64,000 nucleotides of DNA from Tragulus kanchil. Its lineage: Eukaryota; Chordata; Mammalia; Artiodactyla; Tragulidae. Below, in pieces: positions 1 through 11,335 of the stretch. The notes beneath the pieces were generated by a model, which was not told the DNA's origin, made no database searches, and worked only from the letters and a program-made list of their open reading frames with translations. A program made the position numbers and the translations under genes. The DNA lies in the NCBI GenBank assembly GCA_022376925.1, contig JAIOJX010000032.1, positions 172,137,979-172,201,978 on the forward strand, in the 5' to 3' direction. Positions within the stretch are counted from its first letter, which is position 1. Each line of letters starts with the position of its first letter.

Positions 1-283
1 TAGACTCAGCAAACAAGTGTCGTCTGAGGGTTACTGGGGAGAAAGAAGCTGTAGGGAGCACGGACATCATCCCAGGAGGTCATCCTTTGAATTTATGGTT
101 TTCTCTAAGGAACAGTTCCAGGTCCTCAGCAGGTATTGGTGCTCCCTTGGCCTTACATTTTTTCTCTTATTTTAATAATTTTCCAATTCCCATCCTTTCA
201 TGTATTTGTGGTAGGACGATGGCCACACCCATGAGAGAGGGTGGACAGGTTTAACAATAAAGAAAAATAAAAATAACACTCCC

Positions 284-435
284 CTCCTCAAAGAGAATGC
301 CCAGCTAAATTTGAATTTCAGATAAGCAATAAATAATTTCTTTTGTACAGATAGACCCTGTGCAGTATATGGAACATACTCATATAAAAATTTTGGTTCT
401 TTAGCCAGTATTCATATTTAACCAGGTATCTAGTA
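284..435. repeat. Old dispersed mammalian repeat, copy 1
   Basis: The stretch around 'aatgcccagctaaatttg' followed by 'aatttcagataagcaataa' resembles a mammal-wide repeat whose consensus I remember in outline but cannot name with certainty. A diverged relative lies at 30603-30712 in this window ('gatgcccagggaaatgtg'). It is not coding. The first 280 bases of the window hold nothing I can assign. Confidence 0.4.
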
Positions 436-591
436 TGTGATCCACCAACGATTCTCTGAGCGACAGAGTGGACATGATTTAAAGTTGGGGTAGTTTAACA
501 GAACCATCTGGGGAACAATAGACTGGTTCCAAACTGGGAAAGGAGCACGTGGAGGCTGTAGACGGTCACCCGGCTTATGTAACTTCTAGGC

Positions 592-1467
592 AGAGGACAT
601 CACGCACAATGCTGGTCTGGATGAAGCACAAGCTGGAATCAAAATTGCAGGGAGAAATATCAGTAACCTCAGATGTGCAGATGACATCACCCTTATGGCT
701 GAAAGCAAAGAGGAACTAAAGAGCCTTTTGATGAAGGTGAAAGAGGAGAGTGAAAAAGCTAGCCTAAAACTCAACTTTCAAAAAACGAAGATCATGGCAT
801 CTGGTCCCATCATTTCATGGTGAACAGAGAGACAAACAGTGGAAACAGTGCCAGACTTTAATTTCTTGGGCTCCAGAATCATTGTGGATGGTGACTGCAG
901 CCATGAAATCTGACACTTGCTCCTTGAAGAAAAACTATGACAAACCTAGACAGCGTATTCAAAAGCAGAGACATCACTTTACTGACAACAGTCCATGTAG
1001 TCAAAACTATGGTTTTCCCAGTAGTCATGTATGGATGTGAGAGCTGGACCATAAAGAAGGCTGAGCGCCGAAGAATTGCATCAATTCTTTGATGCCTCTG
1101 AACTGTGGTGTTGGAGAAGACTTTTGAGAGTCCCTTGGACTGCAGGGAGATCAAACCAGTCAATCCTAAAGGAAATCAACCCTAAAAATTCACTGGAAGG
1201 ACTTATGGTGAAGCTGAAACTACAATACTTGGGTCAACTGATGTGAAGAGACGACTCACTAGAAAAGACCCTGATGCTGGAAAAAGAAGAAGGTAGAAGG
1301 AGAAGGGGACGACAGAGGATGAGATGCTGGGATGGCATCACTGAGTCAATGGACATGAGTTTGATGAAGCTCCAGGAGATGGTGAGGGACAGGGGAGCCG
1401 GGCATGCTGCAGTCCAAGGGGTCGCAAAGAGTCAGATATGACTGAGCGACTGAACTGAACTGAATTT
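592..1467 (+). mobile_element. BovB (RTE) LINE, 5'-truncated 3' part
   Basis: The plus strand carries the C-terminal part of the BovB ORF2 reverse transcriptase followed by the BovB 3' end. Near 668-690 a frame reads R-C-A-D-D, where BovB normally has R-Y-A-D-D, so the tyrosine of the catalytic box is changed to cysteine. Downstream, the frame continues with the characteristic 'aaaacgaagatcatggcatc' segment before breaking by indels and stops. The 3' terminus 'gactgagcgactgaactgaa' at 1442-1461 is diagnostic. RTE-clade elements insert by target-primed reverse transcription, which explains the missing 5' part. The open frames on the minus strand here are shadows. This copy is inactive. Confidence 0.93.
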
Positions 1468-1639
1468 AAGAGATGCTTAGATTTTACTTCTCCATCTTTT
1501 AAGTTTTGAAAGTGAGGCTGAAATATGTAATGTTTAAACATTTTCTTTTTACAAAAACCAATACTGCCATGCAGAGTGTAGAAGAAAGGACACAGGCTGT
1601 GTGTGATCAAAGAGTGTCAGGTCCTGATTTGACTGAAAG

Positions 1640-1995
1640 ACACCTGCTGTCTAATATAAGGTCCTGGCTCTGCCTCTCCATCTCTCTCTCATCTCTGCAT
1701 GGTAGGTGGCTGTGAATGGGGGTGCCATCAGCCATTTCTAGGTGGCAGCATGGAAAGCCAGCTGCTAGCAATGCCCCCTCTCTGCTCCAGTGCCCCAGGG
1801 CTCTGGATGGGGGCTCCTCTCTCCACCCTGGATCAGTCCTCTGGATTAAGGATGACCCTGACTCAGAGCAGAGCTCCCAGCCCATACTCGATGGCCACAT
1901 TCTGTAAGGGAAAGTAAGTCGGTGGTGGTGTAGGTCACTGAGGTTGGGGGTTGTCTTTCTGCAACATAGACAGGCTCATCCTGACTGGTACCCCG
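1640..1995 (+). mobile_element. Possible MaLR-type LTR remnant
   Basis: The 3' portion ('gtcactgaggttgggggttg', then 'tgcaacatagacaggctcat') resembles the end of MaLR/MLT1-like LTRs, where a 'cactgagatttggggg' motif precedes 'cagcataacctagcc'. The 5' boundary is unclear. Several overlapping short open frames here are on both strands and have no recognisable domain. Confidence 0.35.
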
Positions 1996-2454
1996 GGTCA
2001 GCATATCTTGGGCAAGGCCTCTACCTTCCATGATATGAATACATGGCACCCATATTTGAAAAGATAGGGATAGCACAACCCATCTTCTTGTATACAGTTT
2101 TAAATTTTGGAAGTAGTTTAAAACTCACGAGAAGTTGCAGAAATAGCCCAGTGTAGGCTGAGACATAAGTAAAGAGCATTAAACATAGTTTGTGGAAAAT
2201 CCTGGCTTGGTTCACCTGAGGCATAACTCCTCCTGGTAATCAATGGATGCGCTTAAAGTCGAAACAGTTGAAAGCTGGTTCTCGGAAAGTTCCCATAGTT
2301 TACTGGGGAGACAACAGCTCACATGACAAATGCCCAGCCTGCCGCTCGGCCACCACTGTCCCGTGTCCAGCCAGCAGCCCTGTTGAAGACGTATCTGCTC
2401 CTTATTAAATGCAAGTTGACATTTAAAGTTTCTTCTTTCCTTAGGGAACTGGTC
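1996..2454. other. Unassigned non-coding DNA
   Basis: I see no SINE, LINE, RNA gene or convincing open frame in this stretch. It leads directly into the first 1.1-kb duplication. Confidence 0.5.
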
Positions 2455-4656
2455 CAAAGGCTTATGTAAGTTTTCTCTCTTACACGCATTTAAAAAGCAT
2501 GTTAAAACAATACAGAATGTCTACTGAAACCACATGAGACTGAAAAAGCAGGCAGAAGCTCTTCTTTCCACATATAACATCTCCTTGATGGGCCAAGGTC
2601 TTTGGCTACGTACGTCCCTTTAGAAAGGTCTGTTCTGTGTCTGGGGCTGTCTGATGACAAGTCATCCCACGCCACGTTTTAGTCAAATGGGGTTTGCAGA
2701 CTCTCCCCCCTTAGAAAGGGGTGCTGTTAAGATGGGGACAGTTCAGCAGGGTCCCAGTGAACTCAAGGACTGAGAGCATTAGAGGGCAACACGATAGTTC
2801 ATGTGTTCGTTGGTCCCCATGTCCAAGAATGCCCACCTCGTCATGACGCATTTCTTAAGCGTTTCTCCATCTTGAAGTCCTCAGACTTTAGAATAAAAGG
2901 TTGGAATGCTTTCTCCCCCCAAAGTTACTTCTAGGTCAGGAACTCTGTGTTTGTAGATCCTCCGACATTGAGAGCATCCTCCTCATTTCCTCCCACTCAC
3001 CCGCGTGTCTGTGTACAAACCCTGGTCGACCACTGATTGCGTGCTAACAGGGCCCTGGAGAAAGACTCTGTCTCCCTTGGGAGTTCTGTTATTTTATCAG
3101 TCTTTTCACACCAGCATTTAAATCATTTCAGTATTTACGATTTTCCTCTTTTAAAGATAAGGCTAGACCCTTGAGCAAGAAAGATAGTGTGAGACGGGGA
3201 GAGGACTAGCATTATTTTTACCAGGGGCTGTTTGTTTCAAGTGACAGCTGAAGCCTCTAACAAATGTTGGCTTATCTTCTGCTGCATTTCAGTGCCTCTA
3301 GGAGGTGGATTTACTGGTTCCCGGGCTTGTGCCACACCTTGGCTCCTGTGATGCAGCGACCATAGCCTGTTTCTTGGACAATTTCCATGTATTATCTGAT
3401 TTTTTTTTTTTTTTCCTGGATGTGCTTTTTAAATGCCATGCTTTGATTTGGAGCATGATCTCAGAAGCTTCCAGCGGTTGCCTGTTCTGCTCTTGGATCC
3501 ATTCCAAGTTGCTGAGCTTTCTGGGCAGAGGATTTCTATCCAGGTGGTGGAAAATCAAAGGCTTATGTAAGTTTTCTCTCTTACACGCATTTAAAAAGCA
3601 TGTTAAAACAATACAGAATGTCTACTGAAACCACATGAGACTGAAAAAGCAGGCAGAAGCTCTTCTTTCCACATATAACATCTCCTTGATGGGCCAAGGT
3701 CTTTGGCTACGTACGTCCCTTTAGAAAGGTCTGTTCTGTGTCTGGGGCTGTCTGATGACAAGTCATCCCACGCCACGTTTTAGTCAAATGGGGTTTGCAG
3801 ACTCTCCCCCCTTAGAAAGGGGTGCTGTTAAGATGGGGACAGTTCAGCAGGGTCCCAGTGAACTCAAGGACTGAGAGCATTAGAGGGCAACACGATAGTT
3901 CATGTGTTCGTTGGTCCCCATGTCCAAGAATGCCCACCTCGTCATGACGCATTTCTTAAGCGTTTCTCCATCTTGAAGTCCTCAGACTTTAGAATAAAAG
4001 GTTGGAATGCTTTCTCCCCCCAAAGTTACTTCTAGGTCAGGAACTCTGTGTTTGTAGATCCTCCGACATTGAGAGCATCCTCCTCATTTCCTCCCACTCA
4101 CCCGCGTGTCTGTGTACAAACCCTGGTCGACCACTGATTGCGTGCTAACAGGGCCCTGGAGAAAGACTCTGTCTCCCTTGGGAGTTCTGTTATTTTATCA
4201 GTCTTTTCACACCAGCATTTAAATCATTTCAGTATTTACGATTTTCCTCTTTTAAAGATAAGGCTAGACCCTTGAGCAAGAAAGATAGTGTGAGACGGGG
4301 AGAGGACTAGCATTATTTTTACCAGGGGCTGTTTGTTTCAAGTGACAGCTGAAGCCTCTAACAAATGTTGGCTTATCTTCTGCTGCATTTCAGTGCCTCT
4401 AGGAGGTGGATTTACTGGTTCCCGGGCTTGTGCCACACCTTGGCTCCTGTGATGCAGCGACCATAGCCTGTTTCTTGGACAATTTCCATGTATTATCTGA
4501 TTTTTTTTTTTTTTTCCTGGATGTGCTTTTTAAATGCCATGCTTTGATTTGGAGCATGATCTCAGAAGCTTCCAGCGGTTGCCTGTTCTGCTCTTGGATC
4601 CATTCCAAGTTGCTGAGCTTTCTGGGCAGAGGATTTCTATCCAGGTGGTGGAAAAT
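2455..4656. repeat. Tandem duplication 1 (about 1101-base unit)
   Basis: Copy 1 is 2455-3555 and copy 2 is 3556-4656; both begin 'caaaggcttatgtaag' and end 'caggtggtggaaaat'. The offset stays at 1101 bases from one end to the other. The unit holds no repeat family or gene I recognise; it includes a T-run at about 3400-3416, repeated at 4501-4517. The junction shares only the 6-base word 'caaagg'. It matches the other 17 duplications in length but not in sequence, and is probably an unmerged contig overlap. Confidence 0.95.
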
Positions 4657-4797
4657 GAGAACAGAACCTGTGAGGACCGGAGATGGATTATTCTGTGATG
4701 AACTGTAATCAATATCTGATGAACTTGAGCATGAGGAAAGATGAGCTAATGAGCTTTCAGGTTGTTCCTGAGGATCTTGGAAAACTACTTAGATGTA

Positions 4798-5004
4798 GGG
4801 CTTCTCCAATAGCTCAAACGGTAAGGAATCTGCCTGCAATGTGAGAGACCTGGGTTCGATCCTTGAGTCAGGAAAATCCCGTGGAGAAGAGCATGGCAAC
4901 CGACTCCGGTATTCCTGCCTGGCAAATTCCATGAACAGAGGAGCCTGGCGGGCTCCAGACCATGCGGTCACAGAGAGTCAGACACGACTGAGCGACAAAC
5001 ACTT
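4798..5004 (+). mobile_element. Bov-tA SINE
   Basis: A tRNA-like head with degenerate A box (about 4811-4830) and B box ('gggttcgatccttgagtc', about 4852) runs into the BovA body: 'gcatggcaaccgactccg', 'ttcctgcctgg', 'cagaggagcctgg' and the terminal 'cagacacgactgagcgac'. It is full length and plus strand. The internal promoter boxes are those of an RNA polymerase III SINE, not of a functional tRNA gene. Confidence 0.92.
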
Positions 5005-5157
5005 CCACTTTACTTTCACTCTGATGTGCCCCAACCGTGTCTTCTGACGGGCTTTTGTGTCAGCCCTGCATACTGAATGGCGCTCTCTTCCTGCCTTCAT
5101 CACGTCCGGTTGACATGACAAAATAGCATACACTGCGTGGCTTAAAAATGACCATTT

Positions 5158-5322
5158 AGGGACTCCACAGGTGGTGCAGTGGTTAAGACTTCACCCTCCA
5201 GTGCAGAAGGGGCAGACTTGATCCCTCGGGAGCTGGGACCCCACAGACCTTATGGCCAAAAAACCTAAACATAAAACAGATGCAGTATTGTCACAAATTC
5301 AATAAAGATTTTTAAAAAATGA
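5158..5322 (+). mobile_element. CHR-type tRNA-derived SINE
   Basis: It opens 'agggactccacaggtggtgc' followed by 'agtggttaagacttc', a B-box-like 'gacttgatccctcgggagct' and a tail 'ggccaaaaaacctaaacata'. This is the CHR-2-like layout of cetartiodactyl SINEs. The subfamily name is uncertain. Confidence 0.75.
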
Positions 5323-5329
5323 AAACCAG

Positions 5330-5640
5330 AAATGAACATTTGTGTCTTACGGTTCTTGAGGTTGAAGGTCTGAGATCACGGTGCAAGAGATGTGATGCCT
5401 AGAGAGGACCCAGTTCCTGGTTTGCAGACGGCCACCTTCTTGCTGTGTCCTCTCGTGATGGAGAGAGAGCTCTGGTCTTTTCATCCCACTTAGAAGGGTC
5501 CCCGTCCCATCTTGGAGGCTCAGCCCTCAAGACCTCATCTGATTCCCTCCTAAAGAGCCCACCTCCAGATACCATCCCACGGGGATTGTGTTTGGACGTT
5601 TGGATTTGGGGGATGCAAACGTTTGGTTTGTAGCATGTCC
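5330..5640 (-). mobile_element. MaLR-like LTR remnant, antisense
   Basis: Phrases such as 'cttacggttcttgaggttga', 'ccaccttcttgctgtgtcct', and 'gagcccacctccagatacca' match the antisense of a common mammalian LTR-type repeat. The right part, from 5418, is also in tandem duplication 2 and reappears at about 6522-6730. The family name is tentative. Confidence 0.45.
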
Positions 5641-7607
5641 TTTTCATCCCCTTTCCTCCTAACTTCACCAAGCACCTCTTCCTGCTTGGCTGCAGGCTGA
5701 GGCTTTTCATGTTGAGGAGACCTGGTTCCTGCCTTCCTACCAGACACATTCCATAGAGCCAGATGGTAAACCAATCCTCATGAGTCAGTGCTGCGGGGCT
5801 GAGCTGGAGGTGCGTGCCGGTTGCTTGTGGTCCCTCCTGGAGGCGTGGGATGAGCTCCTGCGTTCTCCGGAGAGCAGAGAAGTTACATCGAGTCTCAGCA
5901 GAATGTAGCCGTGGGAGAGGACACGGCTTGTTTAGGCGAATAAGGCTGACCTCTTTTGGGTCACGGAAACGTGGCGGCCAGTGCACCACAGGTCAGATGG
6001 AGCGTGCCCACATCAGGCCTTGAAAGCTGAACTAGGTGGTTTGGAGAGTATAAATTAGTGACAGAAAGAAATCTTCAAAATCTCTAAAATGTCAGCATTT
6101 TAAACACAATCCACACTTCTAAATAACCCATGGGACAGAAAAGATATCTTAGGGACAATCAAAGCAATTTTTGAGTTGAGTGAAAACCTGACCACAGTGC
6201 ATTATAATGAGTGAAATGAAGCTGAAACACTGATAGGGGGGAAGATGTATCACTTTAAATATTTATATTAGAAGGGAAGAAAAATCTGAAATCAGTTACT
6301 ATTCTAAACTAGAGGGAAAAAGAGCAAGTTACAGTCAAAATGAGTAGAAATAGATAATATGACAGATAATGCCAATGTTCTGTGTGCTCAGTTGTGTCTG
6401 CATCTCTGCGACCCCCTGGATCGCAGCCTGCCAGGCACCCTGTCCATGGGCTTTCCCAAGCAAGAATCCTGGAGTGGGTTGCCATTCCTTTCTCATGGAT
6501 CACGGGAAGTTGGCTGGCCTTTGGTTTGCAGACGGCCACCTTCTTGCTGTGTCCTCTCGTGATGGAGAGAGAGCTCTGGTCTTTTCATCCCACTTAGAAG
6601 GGTCCCCGTCCCATCTTGGAGGCTCAGCCCTCAAGACCTCATCTGATTCCCTCCTAAAGAGCCCACCTCCAGATACCATCCCACGGGATTGTGTTTGGAC
6701 GTTTGGATTTGGGGATGCAAACGTTTGGTTTGTAGCATGTCCTTTTCATCCCCTTTCCTCCTAACTTCACCAAGCACCTCTTCCTGCTTGGCTGCAGGCT
6801 GAGGCTTTTCATGTTGAGGAGACCTGGTTCCTGCCTTCCTACCAGACACATTCCATAGAGCCAGATGGTAAACCAATCCTCATGAGTCAGTGCTGCGGGG
6901 CTGAGCTGGAGGTGCGTGCCGGTTGCTTGTGGTCCCTCCTGGAGGCGTGGGATGAGCTCCTGCGTTCTCCGGAGAGCAGAGAAGTTACATCGAGTCTCAG
7001 CAGAATGTAGCCGTGGGAGAGGACACGGCTTGTTTAGGCGAATAAGGCTGACCTCTTTTGGGTCACGGAAACGTGGCGGCCAGTGCACCACAGGTCAGAT
7101 GGAGCGTGCCCACATCAGGCCTTGAAAGCTGAACTAGGTGGTTTGGAGAGTATAAATTAGTGACAGAAAGAAATCTTCAAAATCTCTAAAATGTCAGCAT
7201 TTTAAACACAATCCACACTTCTAAATAACCCATGGGACAGAAAAGATATCTTAGGGACAATTAAAGCAATTTTTTTGAGTTGAGTGAAAACCTGACCACA
7301 GTGCATTATAATGAGTGAAATGAAGCTGAAACACTGATAGGGGGGAAGATGTATCACTTTAAATATTTATATTAGAAGGGAAGAAAAATCTGAAATCAGT
7401 TACTATTCTAAACTAGAGGGAAAAAGAGCAAGTTACAGTCAAAATGAGTAGAAATAGATAATATGACAGATAATGCCAATGTTCTGTGTGCTCAGTTGTG
7501 TCTGCATCTCTGCGACCCCCTGGATCGCAGCCTGCCAGGCACCCCTGTCCATGGGCTTTCCCAAGCAAGAATCCTGGAGTGGGTTGCCATTCCTTTCTCA
7601 TGGATCA
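5418..7607. repeat. Tandem duplication 2 (about 1104-base unit)
   Basis: Copy 1 is 5418-6502 and copy 2 is 6522-7607, separated by about 19 bases that match neither flank (6503-6521). Both begin 'tggtttgcagacggccacct' and end within a Bov-tA at 'tctcatggatca'. Differences are mostly single-base changes in homopolymer runs: a G-run at 5580-5583 against 6682-6684, a G-run near 5609, a T-run near 6170 against 7269, and a C-run near 6440. Most lie near the left of copy 2 or the right of copy 1. Confidence 0.95.
6386..6502 (-). mobile_element. Bov-tA SINE, truncated at duplication junction
   Basis: The antisense BovA body ('tgtgctcagttgtgtctgca', 'gaatcctggagtgggttgcc') stops abruptly at 6502 where tandem duplication 2 turns over. 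The complete version is at 7487-7675. The truncation is a junction effect, not a biological 5' truncation. Confidence 0.88.
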
Positions 7608-7675
7608 AACCCGTGTCTTTTGTGTCTCCTGCATTGCCAGCAGATTTTTTCCTGCTGAGCCAACAGGGCACCCCA
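7487..7675 (-). mobile_element. Bov-tA SINE
   Basis: Full antisense copy: BovA body first, then the reverse complement of the tRNA-like head ('tctcctgcattgccagcaga', 'cctgctgagccaacagggca'). It interrupts the sense L1 ORF2 remnant. Confidence 0.92.
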
Positions 7676-7984
7676 AGATAGGTAAGAGCAGAAGTAAGTG
7701 AAAGAACGGTGAGAAAAATACAGTAAAGGATATCTACATAACCAAAAGCTGCTTCTCTGAAAAGATCAGTGCAATTAATAAGCATAGAATTTTAAAAAAA
7801 AAGCATAGAATAAAACTGAGGAAGAAGAGCAGAGGTAGAGATGACTAATGTTCGGAGTGACAGAGGGGAAAATGTTACAGGTCCTACAGACAGCAAGAGG
7901 ATAACATGACAGCAGAGTGAGCAGCTCTGGGCCACACAGCGACAGCTCAGATGAAGTGGACGTGTTTGTTACATCAGATGTTTC

Positions 7985-9015
7985 AAAAGTTGAAGTATAG
8001 TTGATTTACAGTGTTGTGTTAATTTCTACTGCCCAGCAAAGTAACTCAGTTATACATGTATATACATTCTTTTTCATATCCCTTATGGTTTATCACAGGA
8101 TACTGACTGTAGTTCCCTGTACTATACAGTAGGACTTTGCTGTTTATCTGTTCTAAATATGGTGGTTTGTATCTGCTAATCCCAAACGCCCAATCCATCC
8201 CTCCCCTCCCCGACCCCCTCACCTTGGCAACCACAGGTCTGTTCTCTAGGTCTGTGAGTCGGTTTCAGCTTTATAGGTATGTTTTATAGATAGGTTTTAT
8301 AGGTCTGTGGGTCTCTTTGGGTTTTATAGGTAGACTCTTTTGTGTATTATTTTAGACTCTACCTATAAGTGACATCATATGGTATTTTTCTTTTTCTGAC
8401 TTAGTATGATAATCTCTTGAATCTGATGATCTTTTGAAAAGCAGAGACATCACTCTGCTGACAAAGGTCAGTATAGTCAAGGCCATGGCCTTCCCAGTGG
8501 TCACGTAGGTCGTGAGAGCTGGACTGTGAAGAAGGTGAGTGACAAAGTTTTTGTCTTTAAACTGTGGTGCTGGAGAAGACTCCTGAGAGTCCCTTGAACA
8601 GCAGGGAGATCCAACCAGTCACTCTCAAGGGAAACCAGCCCTGGGTAGTCCCTGGAGGGACTGACGCTGAAGCTCCAGGATTTTGGTCACCTGACGCAAA
8701 CAGCCGAGGCATTGGGAAAGTCGCTGATGCTGGGGAAGATGGAGGGCAGAAGAGGAGGGTGTCAGAGGATGAGATGGTTAGATGGCATCAGTGATGGACC
8801 TGAGCTTGGGCAAAGTTCGGGTGTGGTGAGGGCCAGGGAGGCCTGGCACGCTGCAGTCCATGAGGCTGCCAAGAGCTGGACATGACTGGGCTGCTGAACA
8901 ACAACAACAAATGGTAATCTTTAGTTCCTTCCATGCTTCTGAAAATGGCATAATTTCATTCTTTTTTGTGACTGAGTAATATTCCATTGTGTGTATGTAA
9001 AAATGGACACATATT
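7985..9015 (-). mobile_element. Ruminant L1 3' end, antisense, split by BovB
   Basis: 'ttgatttacagtgttgtgtt', 'gttccctgtactatacagta' and 'tgacttagtatgataatctc' are the antisense of the ruminant L1 3' region. The element resumes at about 8913 with 'tcattcttttttgtgactga' and 'gtaatattccattgtgtgta'. The gap is filled by a BovB tail (8436-8912), so BovB inserted into an existing L1. Confidence 0.8.
8436..8912 (+). mobile_element. BovB LINE 3' fragment
   Basis: It starts within the ORF2 C-terminus ('aaaagcagagacatcactct') and runs to the BovB 3' end ('gctggacatgactgggctgc'), followed by an (AAC)n-like tail at 8896-8912. It is inserted in an antisense L1. A plus frame of 76 codons at 8564-8794 is a remnant of the BovB ORF with frameshifts. 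Confidence 0.88.
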
Positions 9016-9203
9016 TCTTTTTTAATATTTTGTTTGCTTGACATGTTTCTGAAAGACAAAAATAGCCAACACTGATTTAATAAGAAATAAAACAACAAAA
9101 GTAACTCCATAGCTATTACTTTCATTGAATTTATAATAACACACCTTCCTGCAAGGATTCCAATTTAAACGGCCTCACAGGTGAATTATAGCAAATAGTT
9201 AAG

Positions 9204-9322
9204 TAATGGCAACCCATTCCGGTATTCCTGCCTGGAGAATCCCATGGACAGAGGAGCCTGGTGGACTAACAGTCCATGGAGTCACAAAGAGTTGGACGCG
9301 ACTGAAGCGACTTAGCAAGCCA
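9204..9322 (+). mobile_element. BovA SINE fragment
   Basis: Only the BovA body is present ('aatggcaacccattccggta' to 'ttggacgcgactgaagcgac'); the tRNA-like head is missing. It lies between two diverged copies of a 73-base L1 segment. Confidence 0.88.
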
Positions 9323-10071
9323 TCAATAATAGCACACTTTCCTGTAAAGATTCCAGTTCAGATAGCGTCACTAATGAATTATAGCAAGTATTTAAGTATT
9401 GATGTTAATCCTACACAAATTCTTTCAGAAAAACACAGGAAGATGGAAACACTTTTAAACTCATTTTGCAAAGTCATATTAGCTCAGTGCCAAGCCCAGA
9501 TGATGTCTTTGTAGGAAAATGACAGACCATGTCCCTCATATACTTAGAAGAAAGAACCCTTAATGAAATGAAATCAAATCTAACAATGCAATAAATTGAT
9601 AATACACTGTGATCAGTTGGGATTGCTCTAGAAATATAAGGTTGGTTTGACATTAAAAAAAATAATGTAATTTATCATATTCATAGGACAAAAGAGAAAA
9701 ACCATATGATCATATCAGTTGTTTCAGAAAAAGTATTTGACAAAATTCAGCACTTATTAATGAACTAGAAATAGTGGGGAGTTTCCTTAATCCTATGAAG
9801 AGCATTTTTGGAAAACCTAAGCTAGCATCATACTTAATGGTAAAGGACTGAATACTTTCCTCCTTAAACGAAGAAAGCAGAAAGATGTTCACTCTTTCTA
9901 CTATTTTATTCAACATTTTATCGTTGTCATACCCAATACAATAAGGGCCATATGGAAAAATGATAGGCATTCAGATAGAAAAAGACAACCATCTGTATTC
10001 ACAGGTGACTGACTGTATACGAAGAAAATCCTAAGGAAGCTGTCTTTAATCTCTGTGTCCTGGGCTTAGTT

Positions 10072-10205
10072 GATTCAGACCTGTTGAACTCTGTGCTGCC
10101 CTATGGACTGTAGCCCGCCAGGCTTCTCTGCCCTTGGGATTCTGCAGGCAAGAATACTGGAGTGGGTAGCCGTGCCCTTCTCCTGGGGATCTTCTCTGGA
10201 GATCT
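10072..10205 (-). mobile_element. Bov-tA SINE, partial
   Basis: Antisense BovA body ('ggactgtagcccgccaggct', 'aagaatactggagtgggtag') within the L1 ORF2 remnant; the head is truncated after 'ctcctggggatcttc'. Confidence 0.87.
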
Positions 10206-10807
10206 TCCCTATCTTTAAAGTTTACTAGAATTAATAAGTGCCCTTAGGAGGATTTTAGAATACCTATAGTATCCCTGTATACTGGTTGCTAATTTATAGT
10301 AGCTTAAGAAAAACTTGGAATAATCAGGGATAAATTGAAGAAAATATGCAAAGATCCAAATACTGAAAGTTACGATACATTTCTGAACAAAATTAAAGAA
10401 GAGGTGAGTAAATAGAGATCCTTTCTGTGGACTGGAAGACTCAGTAATATCAAGATGTCCATCCCTAGCGAGTCTGAGTTGTGGCTGAAAGTGACAGTTG
10501 ATTCTAAAACACATGTGGAGATTTAAAGGACTGAGGGTAGCTGGAGCGTTCTGATTGAGCCCAGCCGTGCGGGAGGGCTTCAGCTGCCAGAAGTTGAGCC
10601 CCGCGGTCAAGCTACATGGCTCAAGAGTGTAGTATCGGCAGAAGACATACAGGTCAGTGGAGCAGAAGAGAGTCCAGAAACAGGCGGTCAATTGATTCTT
10701 GATGAACGTGCCAGCTTTTGGTGAAAAGCTTCTCAGAAAATGTCGCTGAAACAACCAGCTGGCCATGGAACAATACAACACCAGGCTGCTGTCTCATGTT
10801 ATATTTT

Positions 10808-11006
10808 TGTTGTTTATTGCTAGGTCGTGTCTGAGTCTTTGTGAACCTATGGACACTAGCCCACCAGGCACCTCTGTCCACGAGATTTCCCAGGCCAGAA
10901 TACTGGAGTGGGTTGCCATTTCCTTCTCCAGGGAAGCTTTCTGACCCAGAGATCAAGCCCATGTCTGCTGCCCTGGCAGGAGGATTCTGTACTGCTGAGC
11001 CCCCAT
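10808..11006 (-). mobile_element. Bov-tA SINE
   Basis: Near-complete antisense copy, from 'ttgctaggtcgtgtctgagt' to the head 'tctgtactgctgagccccca'. It interrupts the L1 ORF2 C-terminal region, which resumes at about 11007. Confidence 0.9.
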
Positions 11007-11335
11007 GATATATGCAAATGGTTAACTCTAAATGGAGCATAGACCTACACTTAAAATCTGAAAGAATGAAACTTCTGGAAGAAAACATTGGAAAAACCCC
11101 GTGAGCTTGGAGTAGGCAAAATTTTCTTAGGACACATATACACAAACCAAAAATTAATTTGGAGTGTATCAAAAGTATAAGCTTGCTTTTCAGAATACAC
11201 TAGTAAAATTACAAGGTAAGACAAAGAACAGGAGAAAATATTCCTCGTACATATCTTACAAAATCCTGTATTTAGAATATAGATAGAACGTTTAAAACTC
11301 AGTAATATGAAGACAGATCCCTTTAACATTAGGAG

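Larger units (their letters stand above)
6065..7965 (+). mobile_element. Old L1 ORF2 fragment, sense
   Basis: The segment at about 6240-6360 and 7340-7480 ('cactttaaatatttatatta', 'aaaatctgaaatcagttact', 'gggaaaaagagcaagtta') and the continuation at 7677-7960 ('agcagaagtaagtgaaagaa') follow the order of mammalian L1 ORF2 between the endonuclease and reverse transcriptase. Stops and indels break every frame. A minus-strand Bov-tA splits it, and tandem duplication 2 repeats part of it. Confidence 0.65.
9120..11335 (+). mobile_element. L1 ORF2 3' half, sense, with SINE insertions
   Basis: From about 9430 the order of segments follows L1 ORF2: 'aacacttttaaactcatttt', then a run around 9600-9640 ('tcagttgggattgctctaga'), the reverse-transcriptase part at 9690-9760 ('ccatatgatcatatcagttg', 'gtatttgacaaaattcagca'), and the C-terminal cysteine-rich-side region to 11335 ('aaatggttaactctaaatgg'). 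Frames are broken throughout. Insertions: a BovA piece at 9204-9320, Bov-tA at 10072-10205 and Bov-tA at 10808-11006. The 9133-9205 piece is repeated at 9327-9399 (see findings). Confidence 0.75.

Noticed and set aside
668..690. Reverse-transcriptase catalytic box as a retron or DGR
   Set aside because: The surrounding sequence and 3' end are plainly BovB (RTE-clade LINE) of a ruminant genome.
586..774. Minus-strand open frame over the BovB element
   Set aside because: It is the shadow of the plus-strand BovB reverse-transcriptase remnant.
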